Assembly (NCBI RefSeq): GCF_040054535.1
Contig: NC_090794.1
Coordinates: 8,658,501-8,722,500 of the forward strand
Direction of reading: 5' to 3'
From: Antennarius striatus
Lineage: Eukaryota > Chordata > Actinopteri > Lophiiformes > Antennariidae
Length of the DNA: 64,000 bases
In this document: positions 40,201 through 60,720 of the stretch, piece by piece
Position numbering within the stretch: the stretch's first letter is position 1
How the letters are laid out: the number at the start of each line of letters is the position of its first letter
Translations under genes and position numbers: made by a program
The notes under the pieces: model-generated
What the model saw: only the letters and a program-made list of their open reading frames with translations
What the model was told of the DNA's origin: nothing
Database searches by the model: none

Positions 40201-41156
40201 AATCTTGTGGCACTTCCTTTACAGAGACCTCTTCACTTTTATGATTATAGGTAAGCTGTGATTGGCCACACTATTATAGAGTCATTCACCAGCTGGAGCA
40301 GCACGTTAATGAATGTGTTTTGATTCCCAGTTTGTTCTTTCACTGTGACGTTACCCATGAGCCTCTACAATGTGCTAAAGTAAGTCAGCAGTCTTCTGTG
40401 ATTACCACATTGTGTTATCGTGTCACACAGCACACTGAAGTCTTCCATCTCTTTGGATTTGCAGGGCTCACCGCAGCAACAGTCTGAAGCACAGCAGCCT
40501 CTATGAATCCTTCCTGCCCTTCCTCTCTCCTGTCCTCCTCTTCATCTTGTCAACAATCTGGGTTGTCTTCTCTCCATCCAACATCATTGAACTGCAGCCC
40601 AGGATCTTCTACCTCATGGTGGGGACGGCCTTCGCTAATGTCACGGTGAGCATCTGCTGTATTCACTCTTTCTTTTCCACTGACAGCCGTTAATGTTCCT
40701 TTTATGCATGTGAATGTTTTTGTCTTGCAGTGTAAACTGATTGTGTGTCAGATGAGTAACACACGTTGTCAACCACTAAGCTGGCTGTTGATACCCATGA
40801 CCCCAGTGGTGTTGTTAGCAGTGACTGGGGTGGTCGCCAATGAGAGCTTACTGCTGTATCTGTGGACAGCTGCTGTTATATTAGCACACATACACTACGG
40901 TGTATCAGTGGTAAGAACAAACGTATTCACTCGCACTATCACTGTTCAAATTAAGAAATTTTCCTGTATGTCTCTGCTGCATGGCCACATGTTTGTTTTT
41001 GTTATCCATTGAATGAGGTATTAAATCACTGTGTTTTTTTATTACTAGGTACAACAACTCAGCAGACACTTCAACATCTGCGCCTTCTCCCTGAAAAAGC
41101 CAAACACTGACTGACAGGAGGAGGATCGAATCGGCTTGAAAGAAGCTGAGGTTTAG
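34228..41156 (+). CDS. selenoi: Ethanolaminephosphotransferase 1, selenoprotein I
   Basis: Transfers phosphoethanolamine from CDP-ethanolamine to diacylglycerol or alkyl-acylglycerol in the last step of the Kennedy pathway at ER/Golgi membranes. Exons: 34228-34284, 35896-35964, 36411-36519, 37179-37253, 39499-39761, 40142-40250, 40331-40379, 40465-40645, 40731-40910, 41049-41156; all phases agree. The product is 399 residues, near the 397 of human. Start context accATGG. The CDP-alcohol phosphotransferase signature is complete: D107-G108, A111-R112, G121, D125, D129. About ten hydrophobic segments follow. An in-frame TGA at 41,112-41,114 falls at residue 386, in [19 protein letters not shown]; human SELENOI has Sec at the equivalent place. 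A naive gene finder would stop there. Read-through to TAG at 41,154-41,156 is supported by the SECIS in the 3' UTR. Confidence 0.96.
34912..34939. repeat. Perfect 12-bp inverted repeat in selenoi intron 1
   Basis: ccaactattagt (34,912-34,923) and its exact reverse complement (34,928-34,939) flank a four-base spacer aagc. No matching direct repeats or further arms extend it. Confidence 0.85.
38423..39099. mobile_element. Non-autonomous hAT element (Tip100-like) in selenoi intron 4
   Basis: The left end reads CAATGTTCCCTCTAA and the right end TTAGAGGGAACTG, giving terminal inverted repeats of the type found in Tip100/Zaphod-like hAT transposons. The flanks are GTCAGAAA (38,415-38,422) and GTCAGAAC (39,100-39,107), an 8-bp target-site duplication with one mismatch. 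The 677-bp interior contains no transposase frame, so the copy depended on an enzyme supplied from elsewhere. Confidence 0.8.
41112..41114 (+). other. UGA selenocysteine codon of selenoi
   Basis: The TGA lies in frame 14 codons before the next stop (TAG), and the downstream peptide [12 protein letters not shown] resembles the known C-terminus of SELENOI. Recoding is supported by the SECIS hairpin about 1 kb downstream. Confidence 0.92.
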
Positions 41157-42092
41157 GCTCCTCCCCTCCTCTGCTTCATCGACACTTTGTCCTCATCACC
41201 ACGGAAACTGCGTCCCCTCCCCTCCATCTGCAAGAACACTGAAGAATGGAGTGGACTCTTATTTCACTGTCTGCAAACATTTGCGCTTGCACATACAGAC
41301 ATGCACACAAACACAGATAAAAACTATCTCTAGTCCCAACAATTAAGCGGGCCAAGGGGATCTGGCTTTCGTAATTGGTGATTGGCTGATTTGGTTGAGC
41401 CAATGAGGTGCAATTGTTTCCTACGGAAATGTACTTCAGTCACGAGGACAGGAGCCGTGCAAGTACACAAACACATATGTTCAGTATTCTGCTTTCATGC
41501 AGATTTCTATCTCATGGTGGGTTTATCAGACATAAATGCATCCGCACATCAGAAAATCGAAAACATAGTGTTATGAATGTATGATATGCCTTGGGTAAAA
41601 CTCTTAATTTTTATTATATTAACAGGAAAGCCTCAAATAGTGTTTTTTTCAATTGTGACCAGTTCTTTACATTCTTGCCAGATGTGGCTCAGTCATCCAC
41701 AGCTGTGTCCAGAGTTTAACAGTTCAGTCACCTTTTTATCATCTGATGATTTCAAGTCAGAAATCCCAGTGATAAATGTTCATATATATATATAAAGACA
41801 TATATGTATGTGTAAAGGGGTTTGGGGCTTTTTACTTTTTTTTCTCTTTTTTTTTTTTGATCTGAAAGGAACAAAATCAAGACTAAAATGTTGGATTTTG
41901 ATGAACCATGGCAAGACCAGGGTGATTTCCAACCTTTCTAACTGCTAACCCTCCACTTGGACCTCTATCTGAGCACTGACCTCCCGGCTCTCCCTCCATC
42001 GAGGTGTCGTGTTTTCATGCTGATGCATTCTTTTATTTACATTTTTCTTTTAATCTTTTAGTTTTTGTTTGTCTGTTGCCATGGCATCTGCT

Positions 42093-42192
42093 TGTGGTGG
42101 GTTTGCACTGCGCTTGAATGAAGAGTGCGTCCAAAAGCCATAAACGGAGCGGACTCACTCTGAGGGAACAAGCCTTTGCACAAGATGCCACA
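42093..42192 (+). ncRNA. SECIS element of selenoi
   Basis: The core quartet is ATGA at 42,118-42,121 paired with TGAG at 42,161-42,164, preceded by the usual unpaired A. Between them GAGTG/CACTC and GTCC/GGAC form a stem around one C/T mismatch. The apical loop begins AAAA at 42,133, eleven bases after ATGA, as in eukaryotic SECIS elements. Below the quartet GCTTG (42,112-42,116) pairs with CAAGC (42,169-42,173), and TGTGG can pair with CCACA at the outer edge. SECIS hairpins recruit SBP2 and the selenocysteine elongation factor to decode the upstream UGA. Confidence 0.9.
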
Positions 42193-43850
42193 AACAGCGT
42201 GACACCGCCTGGCATCACTCTCCTGCCCGCACACAGATATTATCACAGCTTTTATACTGGGTGTCAACTTGTACGCATTTTTTCAGTCTGTTAAGGTCTT
42301 CTTTTGTGTCTTTCAAATGTTTCCACTGTGAGGATAACTCCTCGGTGCTGTCTGCATACTGGACATGAATTCTCATCATACTGAGTTTGACTGCCAGGCC
42401 AGCTAATATTTGACAAGGCTTACTAATTGTCTGTCACGTCTGAGTCTTCATCTTCCAGCATAGGCAATTTATCATTGTGTTCTTTCATAGGAAAGATTTT
42501 CTTTAATGTGTAATCTGAGCTTTTGTTAGTCTTGTCTTTACTGTTTAAAGTGACTAACCTCATCTCTGCAAGGATCCCCACATCCATTAAAACTGAAGGT
42601 AGATGCGTCAGCTGCACAAAAGACTTTGAATTCAAGCTGATAGAAACTTAAAACAATGGATGTGGAGCCAAGTCTATGGAACAAATTGTTCAATATGTCT
42701 GCTCCACCTATCATGTCAGCCAGTCACTCTGCACTTTTAGCTTAAAAAAGTAGGTGGATGTGGTCAGCTTAACCATTGATATATTGTCTGAGTCTGTTGT
42801 TCTGTAGGAAAAGGACCAGAATAACAGTTCAGTAAACTTTAAGTTCTTATAGGAATCGTGTGTATCCATTCTGTGACTGAAAATTAGGTCCGAATGTAAT
42901 TATCACACATAGTGGATTGCAGCACTGTAAGTGTGATGATACTTGAAGACTAAAAGGAAAGGAATGTTCTGATAAACCAATAGGAAAATACCCACATTTT
43001 GGTGGATGGGGTTAGCCACTTACCAAAGTTTTATCTGTTAAGTTACTCATAACCTCTGAACATGTAGATGTGCATCATCACGTCCCAGTAGTGCTGTTGC
43101 CACTGGGATAAAGATGTAAAATACTCTTACTGAGCTATATAGGTCTGTAGTATCTGCACTGCAATTGAGAAAGCTTGCACACTGTCATAAATGCATAAAT
43201 GGTAAATATTGGACACGATTTTAAGGAATTCTATGACTTGAGACAATAGATTGTGGTGGCACAAGAACATCTTCCTGACATTTCACCACTAACTGGTGGG
43301 TTCAGCCGTTGTTTGGGTATGTGCATATGTTTGTTTGCATGTCTATGTATGGATGTAGTCATACTCTGTGTTTATATCTGAAATTGTTTTTAACTACAAA
43401 TGAGATTGTTTTACTAGAAGCTAATGTCTCAGAGTATGGTGCAGATTAGAATGGACCCTGAATTCTGCAAAGCTACAGAACTAGTGTCCATCCTATAAAT
43501 TATAAATGCAGAAAATGTCATGTTTTAACAGAAAACTGTTAACCAAGTGAGGTAAACTGTGTCATTCAATGTAACAAACAGGAGGTTCCTAACAAAGCAT
43601 GAAAAAATGAAATTCTCATTCCAGCCAGCAGAATTTTTCAGTTTATTCACTTGGTTTTCTTTGTGTTTTTTGTAGTGTGCTCCTCTGCTTCATTCACCAC
43701 TTTCTCAGCCCCTTCAGATCAATTAAAACAAGCTGTTCAAATGGTGACTAAGTTGTTATATAATGCTGCTCTGCCTTAAACTGTAGGGCTCCAGTGTGTC
43801 TATTGTGATGTTATATTTAACCAGTAAAAAGAATCGTTTGTCTAGAAACA

Positions 43851-43856
43851 AATAAA
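43851..43856 (+). terminator. Polyadenylation signal of selenoi
   Basis: AATAAA followed by a T-rich stretch at 43,859-43,870, the expected arrangement for cleavage. Confidence 0.6.
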
Positions 43857-44131
43857 TGATTTTTTTTCTTTAAACCTTGACTTGTCATCACCAGAAATTT
43901 GAATTTATATTACGTTTGCAATATACAAGCATAGGTGGCCGTTTTTCATGCAGTCAAAGTAAACCACAATATTACAAATATGTTTGAGACGTATTTATTT
44001 TTATAGTTAAAGCTTCAACCTGTTACTTGCACCAGACAACATGAACAGGTAGTGTCAAAAGGTTTTCTGGTGACGGATGTAATCCAAGTGTTGAGTGAGT
44101 ATCAGAAAACAAGATGCACTACACAGATTGT

Positions 44132-44145
44132 CCATCAGATGGCGC
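44132..44145 (+). promoter_or_regulatory. CTCF-like motif
   Basis: ccatcagatggcgc matches 13 of 14 positions of the CCASYAGRKGGCRS consensus. It lies just beyond the 3' end of selenoi. Confidence 0.4.
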
Positions 44146-46549
44146 TGCAGTACTACATTTAGCACGAAACTTTCCTATTGACTTGATGGTTTCGCCCCCG
44201 AGGAATGAAAAAGATTGATGGATGTTCCTGCACGAATTTCTCAAGAAAATGAGTTTCACAGGCAAAAAAAAAACTGTTTTTACGGCCTTTATCACAGCGG
44301 GAACAGCATGTGTGCTGAACTGAATACCTTTGACTCATGTAGCTCTACTTTCTGTTACAAACTTCATTAGTTATTGATTCTCAACTCACAAGCTTGCCTG
44401 GCAGCTACACCATGGCCATGTGTTTTGTTTTTATCATCTTTACACTTTCACAGAGACTCATGACACCCACAGGGAGCAAGATGTTTTGGAGGGATTGTTG
44501 ATTTTCAAACAGAAGAGTCAATGATTCAAGTGAACATTACGTTAAACTGCCAGAGAAAGAAACCATATCCCTTTTATTAAAGGACTTTATATCATCAGGT
44601 TATATATGAATGCGTAGACCCAGCATGTGCTGGATGCAACTCATCTATTGTAAAAGCATGGCTGCTGAGTTTTGCCTGTGATCCTGGAGTATTCAAATGC
44701 AGCTGGGTTGGAAATGTTGCATTTAAGATAACAATATAGTGTTTTCCTCAGAAGACCATGCAACAATGGCCCTCCTGTCCTTTTTAATCTTACAATTTAA
44801 TCATATATATTTATATCATACAGGTTTTTTAGAGGGTGTTATCATAATGTTACAAACCAGCTAGAGGACTGGGGAAATAACATAACTAGGATATAAAAAG
44901 AGGGGAACATAAAACATTTATTTACAAATTAGTGTACACTAATCAAAAATCACATAATCCAAATCACAAGGTCAAAAATCATTAGGTCACGGTTCGATGC
45001 TGCTTGCTAAGGCGTGCTGCCACAGTCAGACAGTCGCCCTGCGTGAATGGCATTGCAGAGCTTTTAAGCTGTCCATTTTTCCGGTGAGGAGGCAGGGCTT
45101 GGGCTAATCAAGGAGACGGCGCACCAATCAAGAGATGGGTTGGCCTTGCAGAGGGATATACTGTACAATATACTGTACACAGATGAGCTACGGCCGTAAC
45201 AATAACATTAAAACCAATTAAATAGAGATGAAAAAAAAAATTTTTAACATGAGAAAACATTATTAATGGTACTTCTGTATATTTTGCACTGATTTTATTA
45301 GAACGCAACTACTGCTTATCTGCTATTTTAAACTGTTATGTTTCTACTAAAAACGTTTTTGTTCTACAAATAAGGAAGCCATAAGCTGACACCAAAGATT
45401 TTTTGCTGCATCCTCTATGTAAGAGCCAAACTTTTTCTGTGATTTGTCAGGGTTGGGCAAGGCAGAACTCTGCGGTCCTCAGACACAAAGACAGCTTATT
45501 TGTTTACTCCACAAATGGCACAAAATAGAATGTCAGATTTCAGTAAATCACAAGGTTATTGAACAAACAACTTACCAACTTACTGTCTTTCTGGGAGGCT
45601 ATTTTCACAGATAATGCAGAGTGATCCTGGCATGTATTGACTATTAGATGGTTTCTGCTATCTGGTCGGAGCACGTCAATATTTGAGACTTCAGGACATT
45701 CAGTGTTAAACACATGAGAATATGCAGAACCATAGGTTTCAGTGATCTGACTGTATTACTAGCTTAACAATGAATGAACCTTTAAATCATAGATATAGAT
45801 AAAATGACCACATGGTAAAGCAACCTGAGCAATCATAACCATTATTCACCTATGTTAATAATGTGACTGATTATGTCTTAACATTGAATAAAGGTTAACT
45901 ACATGATTAGATAAATATCTTAACATTTACTAATTAAAGTGTATTACGAAAACACTAAAACAGGCCATATCTGTGCAGTGACACTGGAAAGAAAGGAAAT
46001 ACTGTAAAACCAGACTATCTCATAACAGATAAATTATAAAAGCGTGATTTAAGAGAAGCTAAGCATATCTTTACTGACCTTAAATTGATCGCTGATTGAC
46101 ATTAATGACTGCAGATGACTCACTTAATTTTACGGTTAATAATAAAGTGTGAAACTAAAAACCCATGATTCTTGAATAATTACATTTATGTAACCAAGGA
46201 AGTGGAAAAAAAAAATCTTACTATTTCAAGTAGATTACTGATAAACACTTTATTAAGGACGCCTCATGAAGTGAAACTGAAAAACAATTTAAGGAGCAGT
46301 GATGCTGGTCACTATCAGAGGGATGCAGTGTCTTTTCTTCTAATGAGACACACGTGAAGGATGAAAAAGAGGACAAAAACATATATCACTGAAAAAATGA
46401 ACATAACATGGCTTTCAATTTGTGTTAAAATCACTAATGTATGGACTTTTTTCTTATTTACAGGAGAATAAATCCAGTATCCTGTTGGAGTAGCTTTTTG
46501 GTGTTTCTCCCCACTCGAGGCAAACCCCATTTTGTCTTGACATTTTCTT

Positions 46550-46860
46550 GACCCACATTCTAAAGGTCAAAGTCCACATGTCAAGGCCAAGGGCAGCTCC
46601 CTTGTGCTGAGGTTAAAGTGACCCAGCGTCCCTCCTCTGGGTGTCTTTTAGTGAATTGGCTCGTGTTGATCCTGAGCTGACAGTTAATCAGAGGTGCCAT
46701 CAATTAAACAGCGCTCATCTCCAGTTGCTGCTTTGCGGCGCTGGACGTTTTGTGTGCCACTGACCCCCGTGACTCATGGACACGCGCTGTCACAGCGAGT
46801 AGGAGGAGACTAGTTAGTTAACCACCCTGGATCACTCCCGCTGTGAGGTGAAACTCAATT
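46550..46860. promoter_or_regulatory. Candidate conserved element with an HNF4/COUP DR1 site
   Basis: AGGTCAAAGTCCA at 46,564-46,576 is a direct repeat with one-base spacing that fits HNF4/COUP-TF binding. The 300-bp neighbourhood is GC-balanced and repeat-free, with cagctccct, ttaatcagag and caattaaac cores. There is no open frame. Confidence 0.3.
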
Positions 46861-46920
46861 ATGGATGTCCGTCATTAGAAACCAGAAACGCCAGAACACA
46901 GGCTTGTCCAGACTGATAGA

Positions 46921-46924
46921 CACA

Positions 46925-46973
<49 letters not shown>

Positions 46974-46978
46974 ACACT
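46921..46978. repeat. (CA)n microsatellite
   Basis: A CA run of about 28 units with one tca interruption near the right edge. Confidence 0.95.
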
Positions 46979-47501
46979 GTAACGGGGACGGTGATTATTC
47001 ACAGAGACACCCAAGACCACTGAAGTGCTAATAGTGTAACACCATCCTACCACTGCCTTCCATAACCATTGTAACTTTCAGTATGAATAAATACCAGTGC
47101 ATTAATTCAATAACTGAACATGAAGAATTATGATAGAACTAATTACACTATTTTTTATTTATACTACATTAATAAGGCTTTCTTTTGTACTGGATCTGGA
47201 AGCTGATGCACTCATGCATTCATCTTTTTCTTTTTGTCTCCTAATCCTGTGAAGAAGAAAAAAACTGACACAAAGACACAAAGGTCACATCTCTCAGCAG
47301 TCATTAACAGGGATTATTCCATCAAAGGATGGCATGGATACTCGTGTATCCACAATGTGTCTGCATACACAGACACATACACACACATACACACACTCAC
47401 ACACATCAAATGAGGTTTCAGCTTTCAGAATGGAATCTGGGAGCGTCTCTGTCATCAATATGTCTCTACATCTCCACATCTGTGTCCCTATGACTCTTTT
47501 G

Positions 47502-47504
<3 letters not shown>

Positions 47505-47566
<62 letters not shown>

Positions 47567-47618
47567 CACACACACACACATATATATATATACATACATA
47601 CATACATACATACATACA

Positions 47619-47650
<32 letters not shown>

Positions 47651-47652
47651 TT
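47505..47652. repeat. Compound (TA)n-(CA)n-(TACA)n repeat
   Basis: About 29 TA units are followed by CA, TA, TACA and CA blocks to 47,652. Open frames across it are artefacts. Confidence 0.95.
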
Positions 47653-47919
47653 AAACGTTACTGTTTGCAGGCCTCACTGATGATTCGCTAACCATGACAT
47701 GTTTTGTCCCTTCAGTAATGGCAAGAAACCCAATTAAACACACATGGAAACACATCTCTATGGAATCTAACTAACAGAGTATGACAGCAGATGAAACCTC
47801 GAAGCATTATATTACATTCCACCATATGGCAAGCAGGGAAAGAAAAATTAGATGTCAGCAAAGTGCAAAGACTCCAAAAATCAATGGGTGAAAAATATTT
47901 AAAATTATTTTAATAATTA

Positions 47920-48260
47920 TAATGGATTAGAATTATATAGCACTTTTTTCTAGTGACTCAAGGCGCTTCATGTGGTTCCATTATTAATTCAGTCCTCACT
48001 CATACTCAATGATGGTAAACTATACAGTATGTCTAGCCACAGCTGCCTGGAGCAGACTGACAGAAACATAGCAGCCAATCCACGCCAACAGCCTCTCCAA
48101 CCACCATCAGAACATTTACATACCAGTGGGTGCCCTCACTGGAAACAGGGAGAGTAAAGGGTCTTGTCCACACCAGCACGATTGGGGATTCGAACTGCCA
48201 ATCCTGCAATGTCTGGACAACGTGCTCTACCACCTGATCCACTGCCATCCCACATTTCTA
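47920..48260 (-). mobile_element. tRNA-derived SINE of a second family
   Basis: On the minus strand the head reads gatcaggtggtagagcacg with a box B agttcgaatcc (48,187-48,197). It is followed by a unique body and, at the far end, a segment with tgaagcgccttgagtcacta and gtgctatataattctaat, a tail pattern common in fish SINEs. Sequence and tail differ from the V-SINE-like copies. Confidence 0.6.
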
Positions 48261-49189
48261 CATTTATTTAAATACACTTCTTACTTGTGAGCCTACAAAC
48301 AACAAAGGGTTAATATGTGAGAGACATGTTTCAGATGTTCTAAAGAAAAATAGAGATTGTTTTTTTTTCCACCTGTTTTTTTTTTTTTCATTTTCAGATT
48401 TCAGCCTTAGATATTAATGGAATAGTAGTAGTAATAAAAGACCCAATGTTTTCCATGCTTCCTAATGACAGAAGCTCATAGGTCATGTTTTGACAAGTTT
48501 TTTGATATGTACCGTAGGTTTGGACCTTGTGTAATTTTTAATTAAACCCATGAGAAATGTTTTAGCAGCTGTAGCTGTCATCAGACTCTTACTGCTGTAG
48601 CAAAATCATGCATTTGTCAGATATGTCCTTGTTGCCTGCCAAAAGTCTTTACATTACTATGCTTTGCATCAGCAACAAAGCAAGAAAAATGACTTTGAAA
48701 ACCTGCTGGAACTACCATAGGTCCAGTAAGTTATATTTAAGAGCTGCTTTTCCAGCGAGCCTGCAAATATGGACAAAAAGGGTGAAACCTAGCAACACCT
48801 TGGAAATAGGCTGGTGTAGCGATGATCAATATTAGACACAGTTAATGCTTAATGACACAATAAAGAGGACTTTTTTTTTTGTCCTTTGGCCTTTCATACA
48901 CCTGTTTCGGAAACCACAACCACAAAAAGAATGTATCCATAGCCTGTTCACTTATTTGTCTTTCATGGAAATGTGTATTAACAGGCATTAGCTACAAAAT
49001 AATGCTGACTTGTGACATTTTCATGATAAAAATTGATGCAGTGAAAATACTTCACATTTCAATAATGAAACCCAGAGTTGGTTTAGCTCTAACTGGTTGG
49101 AAAACAAAGTGAAAGTTTTCATGTGCTATTGATAACCAGTTTGTAAACACGTTATAGTAATTATTCAGTTCTGACAGGCACAACAATCA

Positions 49190-49350
49190 TTGCACTGATG
49201 CGCATAAATGTAATGTTCTAAAGAAATGATGGAACGTCCTTTGCTGCATGCATTATTAATCATTTTTCCAGACCTTATTTGTATGATTCATAAATATGCA
49301 TCATTCAGATTCGGTCTGATGGAGCTCAGTTCTGAGAAGGTAGAAGAGAT
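49190..49350. promoter_or_regulatory. Candidate conserved element rich in homeodomain/POU cores
   Basis: The string tgcatgcattattaatcat is followed within 60 bp by catttttccag, gattcataaatatgcatcat and attcag. Such closely packed ATGCAT/TAAT cores are typical of conserved enhancers. Confidence 0.28.
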
Positions 49351-49738
49351 GATGTCGAGGTAGACATACGAGCATTTCTAGTATTTAAAAGATTTAATCT
49401 AAAGGGATGGACCCTTCACACAACCTACTAACGTCATGTACATTACAACATATTAGGCAACAACATTAAACTTAAATGATTAGAATTGGTGTCTGAATTA
49501 TACTTAAAGAACAAACGTCCTTTACAGTTGTTAAAACTTACATGGCTGATCACGTTAACTGCTAACCGTCTTTATTTAGTGCATTGTCATCGTGCCGTGT
49601 GATGTTGGTCTGATACAGTATCAGAGCTTAGCGGTTCATATCACTGTTAAGTAGACAGAGAGGTAACTTAAGTGGGGGAAGTATCCACCTCAGTGAGTTC
49701 AATCTGTCCTCATTGGGCACATGCAGAATATGGGCCTC

Positions 49739-49776
49739 AACACACACACACACACACACGCACGCACGCACGCACG

Positions 49777-49840
<64 letters not shown>
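49739..49840. repeat. (CA)n microsatellite with CGCA interruption
   Basis: A CA run of about 100 bp with an internal cgcacgcacgca block. Confidence 0.95.
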
Positions 49841-49844
<4 letters not shown>

Positions 49845-51177
49845 ATCAGATGGCAATTCCTCAATTATTTAGCAGCCACATAGAGCGCCACGAAGAAGCA
49901 ACCAGATTCCTCCACCTCTGTGCTGCACATCTAACTAATAATGATCCACAAACAGTGACACGAGGAAAGAAGAGTTTATAAAACAGGAAATAGATGCTTT
50001 TCAGAGATTTTGGGTTAAATCATTTGGCAACCACATTTTATACGATCACAGCAGTTTGGTGAGGAATTGATCAGATCAGCAGCTAATACAAAACAAAAAG
50101 TATAGAAGATAGAAATTGAAGCCTGTGTTTTCCTTGACCTGTGTTTTCCCTAACAACGCATCACAATATGTCAAATCAGTTCTCTTAGTTAGGTTCTGTT
50201 AATTTTGATTGAGAAATAGTGTGTCAGAGAACACAAAACCTGTGCTAAGGATGCCCTGTTTCTGCTGAAAATACTTCCTTTCATGGTAGCTCTTATAGAA
50301 GATGTCATTGTGTAATTCTTTTTCTATGCATTGTAGAAAACATTCATGAATTTTGAAGCATGAAATCATGGCATTGTCACCATGCCATAATGATATAGTA
50401 TTATTTTTAAAGTAATGTATCCAGATAATAATCCAGATTATTATCACAAACTTGAGCTACACAGGTCCAAAAATTACAATCCTGCTGACAAACCAGCCAA
50501 GCAACAAATTAACATACCAACAGAGAGGATCACTGGACATTTACGAAATGTTGATTATAAATGTATTTCATGTTTTGTGGTGTTTTCACAATAAATGTGG
50601 ATGTAAGAAAAATACTGTAGAGAGAAGACATGAAATCCGGAGTTACCTTTAACAAGCAACAGTAACAATATAATGACTTAGCATGACCTGCTAAGTATAC
50701 TGAAAACATACAGAAAACAGGTGGAAATGAGAATTGCTTTAATTTTTACATTTGTAGAAAAATGTTTTCAAGAACAGTTAGTACAAATATTGTCTGTGAG
50801 CGTCCTGCACTTTATATTGGTATGGGTTGAGTCTAATGTGCTTGAAGCCACGGAGAGACAGAGGACAGTAGCCTGACCCAAACCTGACTACCAAAGGGCA
50901 AAGTAATTATAGGTTTAATAATAATAAGCTTCATCAAAATGTGAATGTTTGGCAATGCAGCACATAAATGAACAATAGAACTTGTAGCTGCCATTTACAA
51001 CAAAATCTATGCGATTTTCAGATGCCATCTTGTTTCTACCCAGCATCCATCTATAATCATGTTTACCTTAAGTTTGATCCTACTGAATCACTAGTCTAGT
51101 TCCCTGATGTGTCAGTAGCTTCAGGGCTAGACACCTTCTTCCGGCCGCTCGCACTGCCTCTCTATTATGTTTATGTA

Positions 51178-60395
<9,218 letters not shown>

Positions 60396-60720
60396 CTCGG
60401 ACGGGGCCCGGGCCCCATGGGGCCGCCTCTCACGCACATACAATCAGATCCAAAGACAGGACAGCGGTGCTCATGCCAACACAAACAGATGCTTTCAAAC
60501 CGGTCGGATGAAGAGAATACGGACACAGAGTTGCTCTACTTCCACTTATGGGTAACAGCATCCTTTATTCCAGGTCATCCGATGGAAGTTTTCTTCTCTT
60601 CTTTCAGTTTGAACACACGCAGGTGCCTGAACGTCTGTCTTCAAACCCAACTGTGCAGCATGCAACACTGACTCCTCTCTCCTTTGTTCACTCTGTCTCT
60701 CTCTGCTGGTTAGTGGATGA
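60396..60720 (-). promoter_or_regulatory. hunk 5' UTR and promoter region
   Basis: Sequence just upstream of the ATG is CpG- and GC-rich (60,380-60,440 especially) and becomes AT-rich beyond about 60,720. No TATA box or exact start was identified. Confidence 0.4.

Larger units (their letters stand above)
41157..43875 (+). other. selenoi 3' untranslated region
   Basis: No supported open frame occurs between the TAG at 41,154 and an AATAAA at 43,851-43,856 (caaataaatgat). The region includes the SECIS hairpin. The 2.7-kb length is inferred from that signal; earlier cleavage cannot be excluded. Confidence 0.6.
43880..47900. other. Intergenic stretch between convergent selenoi and hunk
   Basis: No supported gene. 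It holds a strong CTCF-like motif (44,132-44,145), a candidate regulatory block with an HNF4/COUP-type site (46,550-46,860) and two microsatellite clusters (46,921-46,978 and 47,505-47,652). Confidence 0.5.
48260..51177. other. 3' flank and probable 3' UTR of hunk
   Basis: No other gene was found. Minus-strand polyadenylation candidates are ATTAAA at 50,914-50,919 and 50,738-50,743, and AATAAA near 49,571-49,576. I cannot tell which is used. A long CA repeat and a candidate homeodomain/POU-rich element (49,190-49,350) lie here. Confidence 0.45.

Noticed and set aside
41879..41930. Alternative SECIS candidate with ATGA near 41,900 (gatgaaccatggc)
   Set aside because: Its apical loop would be too short and the stem poorly paired; the hairpin at 42,093-42,192 fits all features.
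48160..48255. tRNA gene candidate on the minus strand
   Set aside because: It has a box B but no complete cloverleaf and continues into a SINE body with a characteristic tail, so it is the head of a SINE.
60396..60443. Possible N-terminal extension of hunk starting upstream of the ATG
   Set aside because: The upstream initiator would be TTG, not ATG; the first in-frame ATG is at 60,395 and gives a family-like start MPSAAV.
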